64,000 nt of DNA, from positions 62,001-126,000 of the forward strand of contig NZ_KE384582.1 in NCBI RefSeq assembly GCF_000426865.1, read 5' to 3'. The notes beneath the pieces are model-generated. The model saw only the letters and a list, made by a program, of their open reading frames with translations. It was not told the origin of the DNA and searched no databases. The position numbers and the translations under genes are program-made. The DNA comes from Citrifermentans bremense R1 (GTDB lineage Bacteria; Desulfobacterota; Desulfuromonadia; Geobacterales; Geobacteraceae). Positions 1 through 8,512 of this stretch are shown in pieces. Each line of letters starts with the position of its first letter. Position 1 is the first letter of the stretch.

Positions 1-2
1 AT

Positions 3-914
3 GACGGTATTGACGTTCCGTTAGTACCCGTCCTTGACACAGTACTGAAGGGTAATCTTGGCAATAATTTTTTCGGTTTCGCAAAGAGGATGTTGCTACA
101 GAACTGGCTCAGCCATGTGGGTGATATTGCACGAATTCCGACTATCGCTCCGGCACAGACTTTTACCGGATCCGGCTCCATCCAGGCTCCCTCATTTAAT
201 CTTCCGTCTGGCTACACATTCGCGGTTTACAAATACCAGCCGTCTTTGCCAAGTGGCTCTCTACAAATTAACTTCGCCACTCTTCCCGCGTCGATAGCTG
301 TAGCAGCAGAGAAGGTTAACTCCCTTGGAGTAACGGAGTACCCCTACAACGCATCGTCCCAGAGCGTCACTGTCCCGTCGTTTGAGGCCGGTGATGTGGT
401 GTACCTCGTCATCTGCAATAACAGCAATGGTGACATGGGTAGTCCAGTGGTCGTCACTCCAGCTTTCCCGGTAGATGAGAGTCTGGTGAGTGATGGCGTT
501 ACCCTCAGTACGGACGGCCTTGCGCTTGATGCCAACCGTCTGACTGTCCCTGTCCAGCAGAGCTCTTCTACTAGCGGGGGAGGCTCAAGCGGCGGCGGGT
601 GCTTCATCGCCACCGCAGCATACGGGAGTTATCTGCATCCCAAGGTCGCCGAGCTGAGACAATTCCGGGACCGCCATCTTCTCACCAACGCGCCGGGGCG
701 GCTCTTCGTCTCGCTCTATTACCGGTTGAGCCCGCCGATCGCCGAGATCATCGCGGAGCACGAATGGATGAAGGGTGGGGTGAGGGTTATGCTGGTGCCT
801 GTGGTACTGTCGGTCGAGCATCCGGCGGGAGCGCTCATGACAGTGCTGCTGCTGATGGGCGGAGCGGGGATAGCGAGGCGGAGGAAGCTCGCTCTGGTCC
901 GGGTGCGGCGGTAA
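3..914 (+). CDS. CFI-box C-terminal domain surface protein, 5' truncated
   Basis: The frame is open from the left edge, so the N-terminus lies outside the window and an ATG at 90 is probably internal. The visible part is a Ser/Thr/Val-rich, beta-looking segment, then a Ser/Gly linker. After it comes a block starting [10 protein letters not shown] and ending around IAEHEW, which is the CFI-box C-terminal domain known from exported delta-proteobacterial proteins. A hydrophobic stretch (about [13 protein letters not shown]) followed by RRRK ends the protein, resembling a C-terminal sorting or anchoring signal. The N-terminal catalytic or binding domain cannot be seen, so no activity is assigned. 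An envelope or surface location is inferred. Confidence 0.75.
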   Translation, partial: DGIDVPLVPVLDTVLKGNLGNNFFGFAKRMLLQNWLSHVGDIARIPTIAPAQTFTGSGSIQAPSFNLPSGYTFAVYKYQPSLPSGSLQINFATLPASIAVAAEKVNSLGVTEYPYNASSQSVTVPSFEAGDVVYLVICNNSNGDMGSPVVVTPAFPVDESLVSDGVTLSTDGLALDANRLTVPVQQSSSTSGGGSSGGGCFIATAAYGSYLHPKVAELRQFRDRHLLTNAPGRLFVSLYYRLSPPIAEIIAEHEWMKGGVRVMLVPVVLSVEHPAGALMTVLLLMGGAGIARRRKLALVRVRR

Positions 915-982
915 GGGAGAGGGTAGTTGAAGGGGCGTCCAGAGGTCAAATTGGGAGGGGATGTTTCTTAAGAACAAAAAAA

Positions 983-1015
983 GCCCCGCCGGATCGCTCC
1001 GGCGGGGCCTTTTTG
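983..1015. terminator. Bidirectional rho-independent terminator
   Basis: The arms GCCCCGCCGG and CCGGCGGGGC (983-992, 999-1008) form a strong hairpin. It is followed by T residues on the plus strand and preceded by a run of A (T on the minus strand). It lies between the convergent CFI-box gene and the cold-shock gene, so it can serve both. Confidence 0.85.
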
Positions 1016-1030
1016 CATTTGTGCCGACTG

Positions 1031-1237
1031 TTAGGCGCCGATCTTCTTCACGTTGGCTGCCTGCAGACCCTTCGGCCCGTTGGTGACGTCGAAGGAAACA
1101 GACTCCCCTTCGGCCAGGGACTTGAAGCCGTCCCCTGTGATAGCGGAGAAGTGCACGAACACGTCCTCGCCGTTATCCTGCTCGATGAAGCCGAATCCTT
1201 TTGCGTCGTTAAACCATTTCACTTTCCCCTGTGCCAT
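1031..1237 (-). CDS. Cold-shock protein, CspA family
   Basis: This 68-residue single OB-fold protein has the usual CspA length. Both nucleic-acid binding motifs are present: RNP1 as KGFGFI and RNP2 as DVFVHF, together with the starting GKVKWFND block. It should bind single-stranded RNA/DNA in the cytoplasm and act as an RNA chaperone. AAGGAGG lies a few bases before the ATG. The 220-bp region upstream contains no other gene and probably includes a long 5' leader, which in this family often carries temperature control. That regulation is inferred from the family, not seen here. Confidence 0.95.
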   Translation of the reverse strand: MAQGKVKWFNDAKGFGFIEQDNGEDVFVHFSAITGDGFKSLAEGESVSFDVTNGPKGLQAANVKKIGA

Positions 1238-1458
1238 TTTCCTGCCTCCTTTTTGTTACCTCCGGAACTCTGCCGGATCTACGTTTGATGCTGCAATTTC
1301 CGGAGAGTTTCTAGGCTGGAAACGGCGCAAAGTGGTTGGAACCCTTTGGCTTTTCGACGCTGTCAACTTCCGAAACTAGCTGCTGGGATAAAAATTAACA
1401 TCGTATAATAACCTTGTCAAGAAAATATTTTCAGAACACTTTTTTTATGATCGCCCTC

Positions 1459-2487
1459 TCAGAAGGTGTTCAGCCGCCTAATGAAGGCCATCAGCAGCCC
1501 GTAGTGCTGGTGGTGGAAGTGGAAGGCTATCCTCGGCAAATCAAGGAGATCCGGCTCGTCAGCTTCCTCCGGCCGGGCGCTAATTAATTCGATGCGGCTG
1601 TTGTCTAATCTCAATTCGGGGAATTCGTTCTCCAGCATCTCGATCTGCTCGGGAGCCAAAATTTTCGTTAGACGGATGATGAGCTCGCCGTTAACGAACC
1701 GCATAGAATGGTAGTTGGTATAGAACTCCTCGATGACCTGGACCGCTTCCTCATAGCTCTTGGTGATGGTGAAGATGGAGAAGTCCTCTGCGGAAATGAA
1801 CCCCATAACCAGCAGTCTTTCCTTGATGAACCTGAAGAAGTGTTCCCAGTACCCTTCCTCGTCGTCAACGAGAACCAGCGGTTTGGGGGAGGTCTTCCCG
1901 GTCTGGATCAGGGTAAATACCTCCATCGCCTCGTCGAGCGTCCCGAATCCGCCCGGGAATACCGCGATGGCGTCGGATTCTTTCACGAAGGCTACCTTGC
2001 GGTTGAAGAAGTATTTGTAGGTGATGAGCCGCGGGTTTTTCAGCATGACCGGGTTTGCTGACTGCTCGAACGGGAGCCGTATGTTGGCGGCAAAGGATGA
2101 TTCGCTGCCGGCTCCTTCGTTTCCGGCCTGCATGATCCCGCCGCCGCCGCCGGTGATGATCATGTACCCCTTCCGCGCCAAAAGGGCGGCGAAGTCGATG
2201 CACTTCTTGTACATAGGCTCTTCGGGGCTGGTCCGGGCCGAACCGAAGATGGTTACCTTCTTCTTGTGCCGGTAGGGAGCGAAGATCTTCGTGGTGTAGC
2301 GCATCTCCTTCATGGTGTTGCTCAGAAGTTTGAGGTCGGCCAGGTAGTCGGTGTCCTGCCCCGCCTTGAGTGCGGAGATGATCATCTCGCGTGCCAGATC
2401 CGGGTGGTGCACCCCTCCGGCTTTCTCCATCAATTGGTCGATCATCTGGTCGATTTCATCGTTTGTTCTGTTAAAACGAAGTTGCAT
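1459..2487 (-). CDS. LOG family (lysine-decarboxylase-like Rossmann) protein
   Basis: A 342-residue protein whose centre carries the LOG/TIGR00730 Rossmann fold: TIFGSAR near residue 80, the glycine run ITGGGGGIMQAGNEGA, and PGGFGTLDE, the signature linked to nucleotide 5'-monophosphate phosphoribohydrolase activity in LOG proteins. It is longer than the roughly 190-residue cytokinin-activating LOG enzymes, with an extra helical N-terminus of about 75 residues and a C-terminal extension of about 100. The substrate is therefore uncertain; nucleotide base removal is the best guess. The ATG at 2487 follows AGGGAGC. It is divergent from leuC, so the 163-bp gap must hold both promoters. Confidence 0.85.
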   Translation of the reverse strand: MQLRFNRTNDEIDQMIDQLMEKAGGVHHPDLAREMIISALKAGQDTDYLADLKLLSNTMKEMRYTTKIFAPYRHKKKVTIFGSARTSPEEPMYKKCIDFAALLARKGYMIITGGGGGIMQAGNEGAGSESSFAANIRLPFEQSANPVMLKNPRLITYKYFFNRKVAFVKESDAIAVFPGGFGTLDEAMEVFTLIQTGKTSPKPLVLVDDEEGYWEHFFRFIKERLLVMGFISAEDFSIFTITKSYEEAVQVIEEFYTNYHSMRFVNGELIIRLTKILAPEQIEMLENEFPELRLDNSRIELISARPEEADEPDLLDLPRIAFHFHHQHYGLLMAFIRRLNTF

Positions 2488-2650
2488 AAAGGCGCTCCCT
2501 GTTGGAATGAGGCGGCCATTATAGCACGGTGAATCCTAAGGGCAAATGTTTAATAACATTGAACAATTATTAGTTTGATTTGTGGGGCGTATTTTATTAT
2601 TGTGGCGATTGGTAAAACCTCCAATCCAATCGCAAAAGGAAGCGCTATTT

Positions 2651-3934
2651 ATGGGTATGACTACGGCTCAAAAAATATTTGCGGCCCATCTGGTTGATGA
2701 GCCTTTTGCTGGCACCAAGGTGCTCAGCATCGACGTCGTGATGTGCCACGAGATCACGACCCCGATCGCCATCGCCGATCTGATGGCGCGCGGTAAAGAC
2801 AGAGTTTTCGACCCCACCAAGATCAAGGCGGTCATCGACCACGTAACGCCGAGCAAGGACTCCAAGACCGCCACCCAGGCGAAGATGCTACGCGACTGGG
2901 CCAGGCGGCACGACATCAAGGACTTCTTCGACATCGGGGCCAACGGCGTCTGCCACGCGCTCTTCCCGGAGAAGGGTTTCATCCGCCCGGGTAACACGGT
3001 GATCATGGGCGACTCCCACACCTGCACCCACGGCGCCTTCGGGGCCTTCGCCGCCGGCGTCGGCACCACCGACCTCGAAGTGGGGATACTCAAGGGGGTA
3101 TGCGCCTTCCGCGAGCCCAAGACCATCCGCGTCAACCTGAACGGCACCCTCCCCAAAGGGGTTTTCGCCAAGGACGCCATCCTGCGCGTGATCGGGCACC
3201 TTGGTGTTAACGGCGCCACCGACCGCGTCATCGAGTTCGGCGGGCCGATCGTGGCCCAGATGACCATGGAATCGAGGATGACGCTTTGCAACATGGCGAT
3301 CGAGGCGGGGGGCACCTCCGGCATCTGCATGCCGGACCAGGTCACCGTCGATTACCTCTGGCCCTTCATCTCCGGATCCTTCGGCTCGAAGGAAGAGGCG
3401 CTTGCCGCCTACAGCGTCTGGTGCTCGGACGCCGACGCCGCTTACGAGCAGGTGATCGATCTCGATCTTTCCGACCTCGCCCCGCTTTGCACCTTCGGCT
3501 ACAAACCGGACCAGGTGAAGAGCGTGACCGAGATGGCCGGTACCCAGGTGGACCAGGTTTACCTTGGATCCTGCACCAACGGCCGGCTGGAAGACCTCAG
3601 GGTTGCAGCACAGATCCTCAAGGGGAAGAAGATCGCCTCCCACGTACGAGCCATCCTTTCTCCGGCAACGCCGCAGATCTACAAGGACGCGGTTGCCGAA
3701 GGGCTGATCCAGATCTTCATGGACGCAGGCTTTTGCGTCACCAACCCGACCTGCGGCGCCTGCCTCGGCATGAGTAACGGCGTCCTCGCCGAAGGCGAAG
3801 TCTGCGCCTCCACCACCAACCGCAACTTCATGGGGAGGATGGGCAAGGGGGGGATGGTGCATCTCCTCTCCCCGGCGACGGCAGCTGCCTCCGCCATCGA
3901 GGGCAAGATCGCCGATCCGCGCAACTACCTGTAA
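2651..3934 (+). CDS. leuC: 3-isopropylmalate dehydratase large subunit, archaeal/HACN type
   Basis: LeuC forms a [4Fe-4S] heterodimer with LeuD and isomerises 2-isopropylmalate to 3-isopropylmalate in leucine biosynthesis. The 427-residue length fits the short archaeal-type aconitase subfamily rather than the roughly 465-residue E. coli type. The cluster ligands are visible as GSCTNG (Cys308) and TCGAC (Cys368, Cys371), and the GDSHTCTHGA motif is present. The ATG at 2651 is preferred over upstream starts because AAAGGAAG lies just before it and the protein then begins at the conserved MTTAQKIFAAH. leuD follows after 97 bp. The short family also includes homoaconitase and 2,3-dimethylmalate dehydratase, so substrate is inferred from family frequency. 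Confidence 0.92.
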   Translation: MGMTTAQKIFAAHLVDEPFAGTKVLSIDVVMCHEITTPIAIADLMARGKDRVFDPTKIKAVIDHVTPSKDSKTATQAKMLRDWARRHDIKDFFDIGANGVCHALFPEKGFIRPGNTVIMGDSHTCTHGAFGAFAAGVGTTDLEVGILKGVCAFREPKTIRVNLNGTLPKGVFAKDAILRVIGHLGVNGATDRVIEFGGPIVAQMTMESRMTLCNMAIEAGGTSGICMPDQVTVDYLWPFISGSFGSKEEALAAYSVWCSDADAAYEQVIDLDLSDLAPLCTFGYKPDQVKSVTEMAGTQVDQVYLGSCTNGRLEDLRVAAQILKGKKIASHVRAILSPATPQIYKDAVAEGLIQIFMDAGFCVTNPTCGACLGMSNGVLAEGEVCASTTNRNFMGRMGKGGMVHLLSPATAAASAIEGKIADPRNYL

Positions 3935-3935
3935 C

Positions 3936-3970
3936 CAATTGACAATAGATAATTGACAATTGACGATTAA
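3936..3970. repeat. TTGACAATT-type short tandem repeat between leuC and leuD
   Basis: Repeated units of AATTGACAAT / AATTGAC run through this AT-rich stretch, in sharp contrast to the GC-rich genes on either side. It separates leuC from leuD, which are normally close together. Confidence 0.7.
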
Positions 3971-4031
3971 CGCCCAACCGTTACCGGCGGCGTTACTCAT
4001 GAAGCGAACTTCGACTTTCAGGAGATGAGAT

Positions 4032-4559
4032 ATGAAAAAATTTGGCGGCCCGGCCCTCTTTCTGGACCGTAGCGACATAAACACCGACGAGATCATCCCG
4101 GCAAAATACCTGACGGAGATCACCAAGGAAGACCTGAAGCCCTACCTGCTCGAAGACCTGAAGCTGCCGGGCTTCGACGCCAAGTCGGAGAAGACCTACG
4201 GCGCAGGCGTCGTGGTGACCCGCGCCAACTTCGGCTGCGGCTCCTCCCGCGAGCACGCTCCCTGGGTCTTCGAGGTGAACGGCATCAACGTGGTCCTGGC
4301 CCAGTCCTTCGCCAGGATCTTCAGGCAGAACATGTTCAACTGCGGCATGGCAGCCATCGAACTCACCGCTGAGCAGATCGACCGCCTCTTCGGCTTTGCC
4401 GGCGCAGCCGACGCCACCGTCGACGTAGACGTGGAAAACGGCACTCTCACTATCAAGGGGGGGGGACGTCAGGAGTCGATGCAGTTCGAGATCTCTCCCT
4501 TTGACAAAGCTCTGGTTCTGGCCGGCGGCTGGGTGGATTACGCCGACAGCAAATACTAG
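4032..4559 (+). CDS. leuD: 3-isopropylmalate dehydratase small subunit
   Basis: The swivelling small subunit partner of LeuC. At 175 residues it matches the archaeal/HacB-like small subunits. Visible motifs are NTDEIIPAKYL near the N-terminus, the GCGSSREHAPW substrate-binding loop, and SFARIFRQNMFNCG. AGGAGATG sits before the ATG. A strong terminator follows, so leuC-leuD looks like a two-gene unit separate from the downstream envelope operon. Confidence 0.93.
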   Translation: MKKFGGPALFLDRSDINTDEIIPAKYLTEITKEDLKPYLLEDLKLPGFDAKSEKTYGAGVVVTRANFGCGSSREHAPWVFEVNGINVVLAQSFARIFRQNMFNCGMAAIELTAEQIDRLFGFAGAADATVDVDVENGTLTIKGGGRQESMQFEISPFDKALVLAGGWVDYADSKY

Positions 4560-4582
4560 CAGCAGGGCACTAACAGCGTCCG

Positions 4583-4628
4583 AAAACAATGAGGCAGGAG
4601 ACCCGACGGTTTCCTGCCTCATTGTTTT
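4583..4628. terminator. Long-stem terminator after leuD
   Basis: A 17-bp perfect stem (4583-4599 with 4612-4628; core AACAATGAGGCAGGA) has a 12-nt loop. The A/T tracts at its base make it usable in both directions. Confidence 0.8.
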
Positions 4629-4791
4629 CCTGTCGTTCTTGATTGACAGTCGCGACTTTGTTGACATAATCACCCTTCGAGGTCTGCTGCTGTCAGCGGG
4701 GCGGTCACCATATATTTTGGTTGACTAGGTGCGACGGCAGCAGTTACTATCCGGTGCTGTCCTTTTAACGAAAGGTTACTAGAAGAGGTTC

Positions 4792-6264
4792 ATGCCAGTT
4801 CTCAGGAAGTTCATAACGGCATCCTTGTTGATGCTCGCCTTTGCAGGCTCAAGCAGTGCCGACGAGGGGGAGGGTGCGGTCGAGGGGGGCAAAGGTACCA
4901 TCTTTACCCTTTGGCCGCTCGTGGATTACCGGGAAAGCCCGGCTGAAGGCTTCAGCAACCTCTCGCTTCTGGGTCCCATCGTGAAGTACCAGAAAAAAGG
5001 GGAAGATACCGACTTCGCCATCCGTCCCTTCTTCTACACCAGCAGCCATACGACGGAGAAGGCGGACTCCACCTATTACCTCTACCCACTGGCGTACCAC
5101 GAGAGTACCCCCGAGTCAGACACCTCGACGGCCCTGCAGCTCTTCCGCAAGACCACCTACCGGAAACAGGAGGGGGCGGAACAGGAAAAGTCGACCCTGC
5201 TTTTCCCCTTCTACGTCTCAGGAACGTCTGCCAAGTACGGCCCTTACCGCGCCTTCTTCCCCTTCTACGGCGACACGTATGAGCGCTTCTGGCGCGACGA
5301 ATACCACTTCGTCCTGTTTCCGCTTTACGGTTCGGCGGTGAAAAAGGGGACCACCACCAAGCACTACCTCTGGCCTATCTTTTCCAGTACAAAAGGGGAT
5401 AAGGAAGACGGCTTCGAGGTGTTCCCGCTCTACGGCCAGTCGCAAAAAGAAGGGGTGTACCAGAAGCGCTTCGTGCTCTGGCCTTTCTACCTGTCCGAGA
5501 AGTCGGGGCTGGACACGGACAACCCGACGCAGAAAAAGACCTTCTTCCCCCTCTACGCCTCGACCGACTCGCCCAAGAAGACCTCGCGCACCTACCTCTG
5601 GCCCTTCTTCGGCTACACCGAGGACCGCGAGAAGAAGTACGAGGAGGTCAATTACCTCTGGCCCCTGGTCGGCACGGTGCGAGGCGAAAACTGGAGTAAG
5701 GATTCCTACCTTCCCTTCTATTCGCACGAGACCCGTCCCGAGTGGGAGAAGAGCTGGTACTTCTGGCCCATCTACAAGCACGAGGAGATCAAATCCGACA
5801 TCTTCCGTCAGGAGATCGACCGCGTCCTCTTCTTCTTGTACCGGAGCAACCACGAGTACTGGCCCAAGGACGGCCACGACAGGCAGCGCAGCACGCTCTG
5901 GCCTCTTTACCTTTACAACAGGACCACCGACGGGGTCTCCTCCGTCTCGCTTCCGGCGCCGGTGGAATCCATACTCGACAAGGAAGGGATCGAGAAGAAC
6001 TGGGCGCCTTTGTGGCGCATCTACCAGCGCCGCTGGGACCAGGCCGGGAACTCGGCCTCCACGCTTTTCTGGAACCTGTACTGGCACGAAAGGCGCGGCG
6101 ACGAGCTGGCCTACGAGCTCTTCCCGCTTATCTCCTACCGCAACACCAAGTCGGAGCGGGAACTCAAACTGTTGAAGGGGCTGATCAGCCTGAAGCGCAA
6201 CGGCGAAGAAGAGGACCTGAGCCTTTTGTGGCTCCCCTTCGGCCTCAAATGGGGGCATAAGTGA
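4792..6264 (+). CDS. Exported WP[LF][YF]-repeat protein, probable outer-membrane beta-barrel
   Basis: This 490-residue protein has a signal peptide (residues 1-23, cleavage near SSA-DEG). The mature part contains about twenty short aromatic motifs of the type LWPLY, FFPFY, LFPLY or YLWPF, each separated by roughly 15-25 charged and polar residues. That regular hydrophobic/polar spacing suggests beta strands of a barrel or propeller; no catalytic motif is visible. Its TGA stop overlaps the GTG start of mlaE (GTGA), so the two are probably translationally coupled. This places it with an MCE-type lipid transporter, and an outer-membrane role is inferred. I do not recognise a named family with certainty. 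Confidence 0.7.
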   Translation: MPVLRKFITASLLMLAFAGSSSADEGEGAVEGGKGTIFTLWPLVDYRESPAEGFSNLSLLGPIVKYQKKGEDTDFAIRPFFYTSSHTTEKADSTYYLYPLAYHESTPESDTSTALQLFRKTTYRKQEGAEQEKSTLLFPFYVSGTSAKYGPYRAFFPFYGDTYERFWRDEYHFVLFPLYGSAVKKGTTTKHYLWPIFSSTKGDKEDGFEVFPLYGQSQKEGVYQKRFVLWPFYLSEKSGLDTDNPTQKKTFFPLYASTDSPKKTSRTYLWPFFGYTEDREKKYEEVNYLWPLVGTVRGENWSKDSYLPFYSHETRPEWEKSWYFWPIYKHEEIKSDIFRQEIDRVLFFLYRSNHEYWPKDGHDRQRSTLWPLYLYNRTTDGVSSVSLPAPVESILDKEGIEKNWAPLWRIYQRRWDQAGNSASTLFWNLYWHERRGDELAYELFPLISYRNTKSERELKLLKGLISLKRNGEEEDLSLLWLPFGLKWGHK

Positions 6265-7037
6265 CGCAATTTCTGGAACCGCTCGGCAAACGGGTGCTTT
6301 ATTTCAACCAGGTGCTGGGGGAGATGGTCATCCTCCAGTGGAAGATAATCTACTTCCTGCGCGAGGCGCCGCGCAACGTGCAGAGCATCCTGACCCAGAT
6401 GGCGGTCATAGGCTGGGACACCCTCCCGGTCGCCTCGGTAATGGCCTTTTTCGTCGGCATGGTGCTGGCGCTGCAGACCGGGGTCGAGCTGCAAAAATAC
6501 GGCGGGCAGAACATCATCGGCGCCATCGTCGGGCATTCCATGGTGCGCGAACTCGGCCCGGTCATGACCAGCTTCCTGGTCGCCGGACGCTGCGGCTCAG
6601 CCATGGCCGCCGAACTCGGGGTCATGACCGTGTACGAAGAGATTGACGCCCTGAAGACGCTGGACATCAACCCGGTCCGCTACCTCGCCATGCCCCGTTT
6701 CATCGCCTGCATCGTCTGCGTCCCGGCGCTGGTGATCTACTCGGACGTGATCGGGATCATCGGGGGTGCGCTGATCAGCAACCTGCACCCCCAGATCTTC
6801 GTTTCCTACGCGACCTACTACGACAGCCTCACCGATGCGCTGAAGATCAAGGAGATCGGCATCGGCCTCACCAAGTCGGTCGCCTTCGGCTCCATCATCG
6901 CCCTGGTTTCCTGTTACGTCGGTTTCAGCACCTCCGGCGGCGCCCGTGGCATCGGCCAGTCCACCACCAGGTCCGTGGTGCTGTCGTTCATGCTGATCCT
7001 GGTCGCGGACTACATCCTGACCCGGGTGCTTTTGTAG
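6261..7037 (+). CDS. mlaE: MlaE/YrbE-family ABC transporter permease
   Basis: A 258-residue inner-membrane permease of the MCE phospholipid-transport system. It has several membrane helices, the family segments ALQTG near residue 70, ELGPVMTSFLVAGRCGSAMAAELG, and a conserved TYEEIDAL-like stretch (TVYEEIDALKTLDINPVRYLAMPR). MlaE works with an MCE substrate-binding protein and an MlaF ATPase to move lipids between membranes. GTG at 6261 overlaps the preceding stop. mlaD follows after 67 bp, but no mlaF is present between them or nearby, so the ATPase must be supplied from elsewhere. Confidence 0.9.
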   Translation: MTQFLEPLGKRVLYFNQVLGEMVILQWKIIYFLREAPRNVQSILTQMAVIGWDTLPVASVMAFFVGMVLALQTGVELQKYGGQNIIGAIVGHSMVRELGPVMTSFLVAGRCGSAMAAELGVMTVYEEIDALKTLDINPVRYLAMPRFIACIVCVPALVIYSDVIGIIGGALISNLHPQIFVSYATYYDSLTDALKIKEIGIGLTKSVAFGSIIALVSCYVGFSTSGGARGIGQSTTRSVVLSFMLILVADYILTRVLL

Positions 7038-7104
7038 CAGCCCGGCCGCGGCCGGTTCGACGCGCCGCTGCAGGTCTTTTGCTGTTTTGTCTTTTGGAGG
7101 ATTT

Positions 7105-8175
7105 ATGGCTCTTTCGGTAGAAAAAAAGGTCGGCATGTTCTTCCTGTTCGGTCTCATCATCCTGGGGGTGCTCCTCGAGGTGGGTGAGAAGTGGAACCCG
7201 TTCGAGAAGAACGTCCCCTATAAGACCTATCTCACCAGCATCACCGGGTTGAAGGTGGGGGACCCGGTGCGGCTTGCCGGCGTGGATGTCGGGCGCATCA
7301 AGGGGATCAACATCCTGAACGACAAGATAGAGATCAACTTCGAGGTAAAGCCCGGTACCAGGATCAAGACCGACACCGTCGCGGGATTGAGGCTCACCAA
7401 CCTTCTGGGCGGCCAGTTCCTGGGGCTTTCCTTCGGCTCGTCGAACGCGCCGCTGCTGGAGCCGGGCGGGGTGGTGAAAGGGAAGGACGTCGCCAACATC
7501 GATATCATCGTCGACAACTTAAGCGACGTGGTGAAGGACGCCAAGGTGTTCGTCAACAACCTGGACCGCAACCAGGACATAGTCCTGAAGAAGATCTCGG
7601 TGATGCTGGACGAAAACCGCGGCAACCTGAGGGAGTCCATCTCCAACATCAACAGCATCACCGGCAAGATGGATCGCGGCGAGGGGTCGCTTGCGCTGCT
7701 TCTGAACGAAAGAAAGCTCTTCGATGACGCAAGCGGCGCCGTGGAGAGCCTGAAAAACGTGGCTGGGAAGATAGAGCGCGGCGAGGGGACCCTCGGGAAG
7801 CTGGTCAACGACGACACTGTCTATCGCGATGCCTCCGCGCTCATCACCGACCTCAGGTCAGGCGCTAAGGACCTGAACGCCGGGTTGAAGGACGTGAAGG
7901 AGATCACCGCCAAGGTAAACCGCGGCGAAGGGACCCTGGGCAAGCTGATCAACGACGAGACGCTCTATGCCGACCTGCGCGAGGCCTCGAAAAATGTGAA
8001 GGAAATCACCCAGAAGATCAACTCCGGCCAGGGGACCTTGGGGAAACTGGTCAACGAGGACCAGCTCTACCGCGACACCACCGCCACGCTCAAGAAGACC
8101 GAGCGGGCCATGGACGGTCTCGGAGACGCAGGCCCCATCTCCGTCATCGGCTCCATCGTGGGGACGCTCTTCTAA
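7105..8175 (+). CDS. mlaD: MlaD/MCE-domain lipid-binding protein with C-terminal repeats
   Basis: A 356-residue protein: an N-terminal membrane anchor (FFLFGLIILGVLLEVG), an MCE domain at about residues 35-115 (YLTSITGLKVGDPVRLAGVDVGRI and LTNLLGGQFLGL), then a helical C-terminus with four copies of a G-[EQ]-G-[ST]-L-x-x-L-[LVI]-N motif spaced about 40 residues. Such repeats are known in long bacterial MCE proteins. It probably oligomerises on the periplasmic side of MlaE and carries lipids. The ATG at 7105 is chosen because GGAGG lies six bases before it. A terminator hairpin follows. Confidence 0.88.
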   Translation: MALSVEKKVGMFFLFGLIILGVLLEVGEKWNPFEKNVPYKTYLTSITGLKVGDPVRLAGVDVGRIKGINILNDKIEINFEVKPGTRIKTDTVAGLRLTNLLGGQFLGLSFGSSNAPLLEPGGVVKGKDVANIDIIVDNLSDVVKDAKVFVNNLDRNQDIVLKKISVMLDENRGNLRESISNINSITGKMDRGEGSLALLLNERKLFDDASGAVESLKNVAGKIERGEGTLGKLVNDDTVYRDASALITDLRSGAKDLNAGLKDVKEITAKVNRGEGTLGKLINDETLYADLREASKNVKEITQKINSGQGTLGKLVNEDQLYRDTTATLKKTERAMDGLGDAGPISVIGSIVGTLF

Positions 8176-8205
8176 ACAACCGGCTTAAAGTTAAAAGACG
8201 GCAGA

Positions 8206-8245
8206 CAGGGGACAGGCTACTGCAGCAACGGTAGCCTGTCCTTTT
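8206..8245 (+). terminator. Terminator made from a GGGGACAGGCTAC repeat
   Basis: The arms GGACAGGCTAC and GTAGCCTGTCC (8210-8220, 8231-8241) are followed by TTTT. The same sequence word recurs at about 45.2 and 47.8 kb. Confidence 0.8.
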
Positions 8246-8278
8246 TACGCCCCGGACCTTACCCCCCGAACACCCTGG

Positions 8279-8480
8279 AACACAGAGGTCACGGAGGCAA
8301 GGCCAAGGCGGACACAGAGGAAAATTTCCCGGTGCAGGTGATCCTGCGCTGAGTTCCCGTGAAAGTCGTCACATAGAGAAGCAATAGAGCTCGGGGGAGA
8401 CACCTCAAGGTCTTTTGCCTTTGCAGTTCCCCAGATTTTCCTCTGTGTACCTCTGTGTCCTTTGTGGTAAATGCTTTGGT
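8279..8480. repeat. Long imperfect inverted repeat of CACAGAGG words; rest of the mlaD-cruF gap
   Basis: The left side has CACAGAGGTCACGGAGG and GGACACAGAGGAAAAT; the right side has ATTTTCCTCTGTGTACC followed by TCTGTGTCC. The two sides are complementary over tens of bases with a less structured centre. No gene is visible in the 337-bp gap between mlaD and the carotenoid gene other than this and the terminator. Confidence 0.75.
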
Positions 8481-8512
8481 TTTAAGATCCCGCATCTTTC
8501 GGAGGCCTTTCT

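Noticed and set aside
2888-4126. A 412-codon minus-strand frame over leuC
   Set aside because: It overlaps leuC with all its conserved motifs; composition of the frame is a by-product of GC-rich codon use on the other strand.
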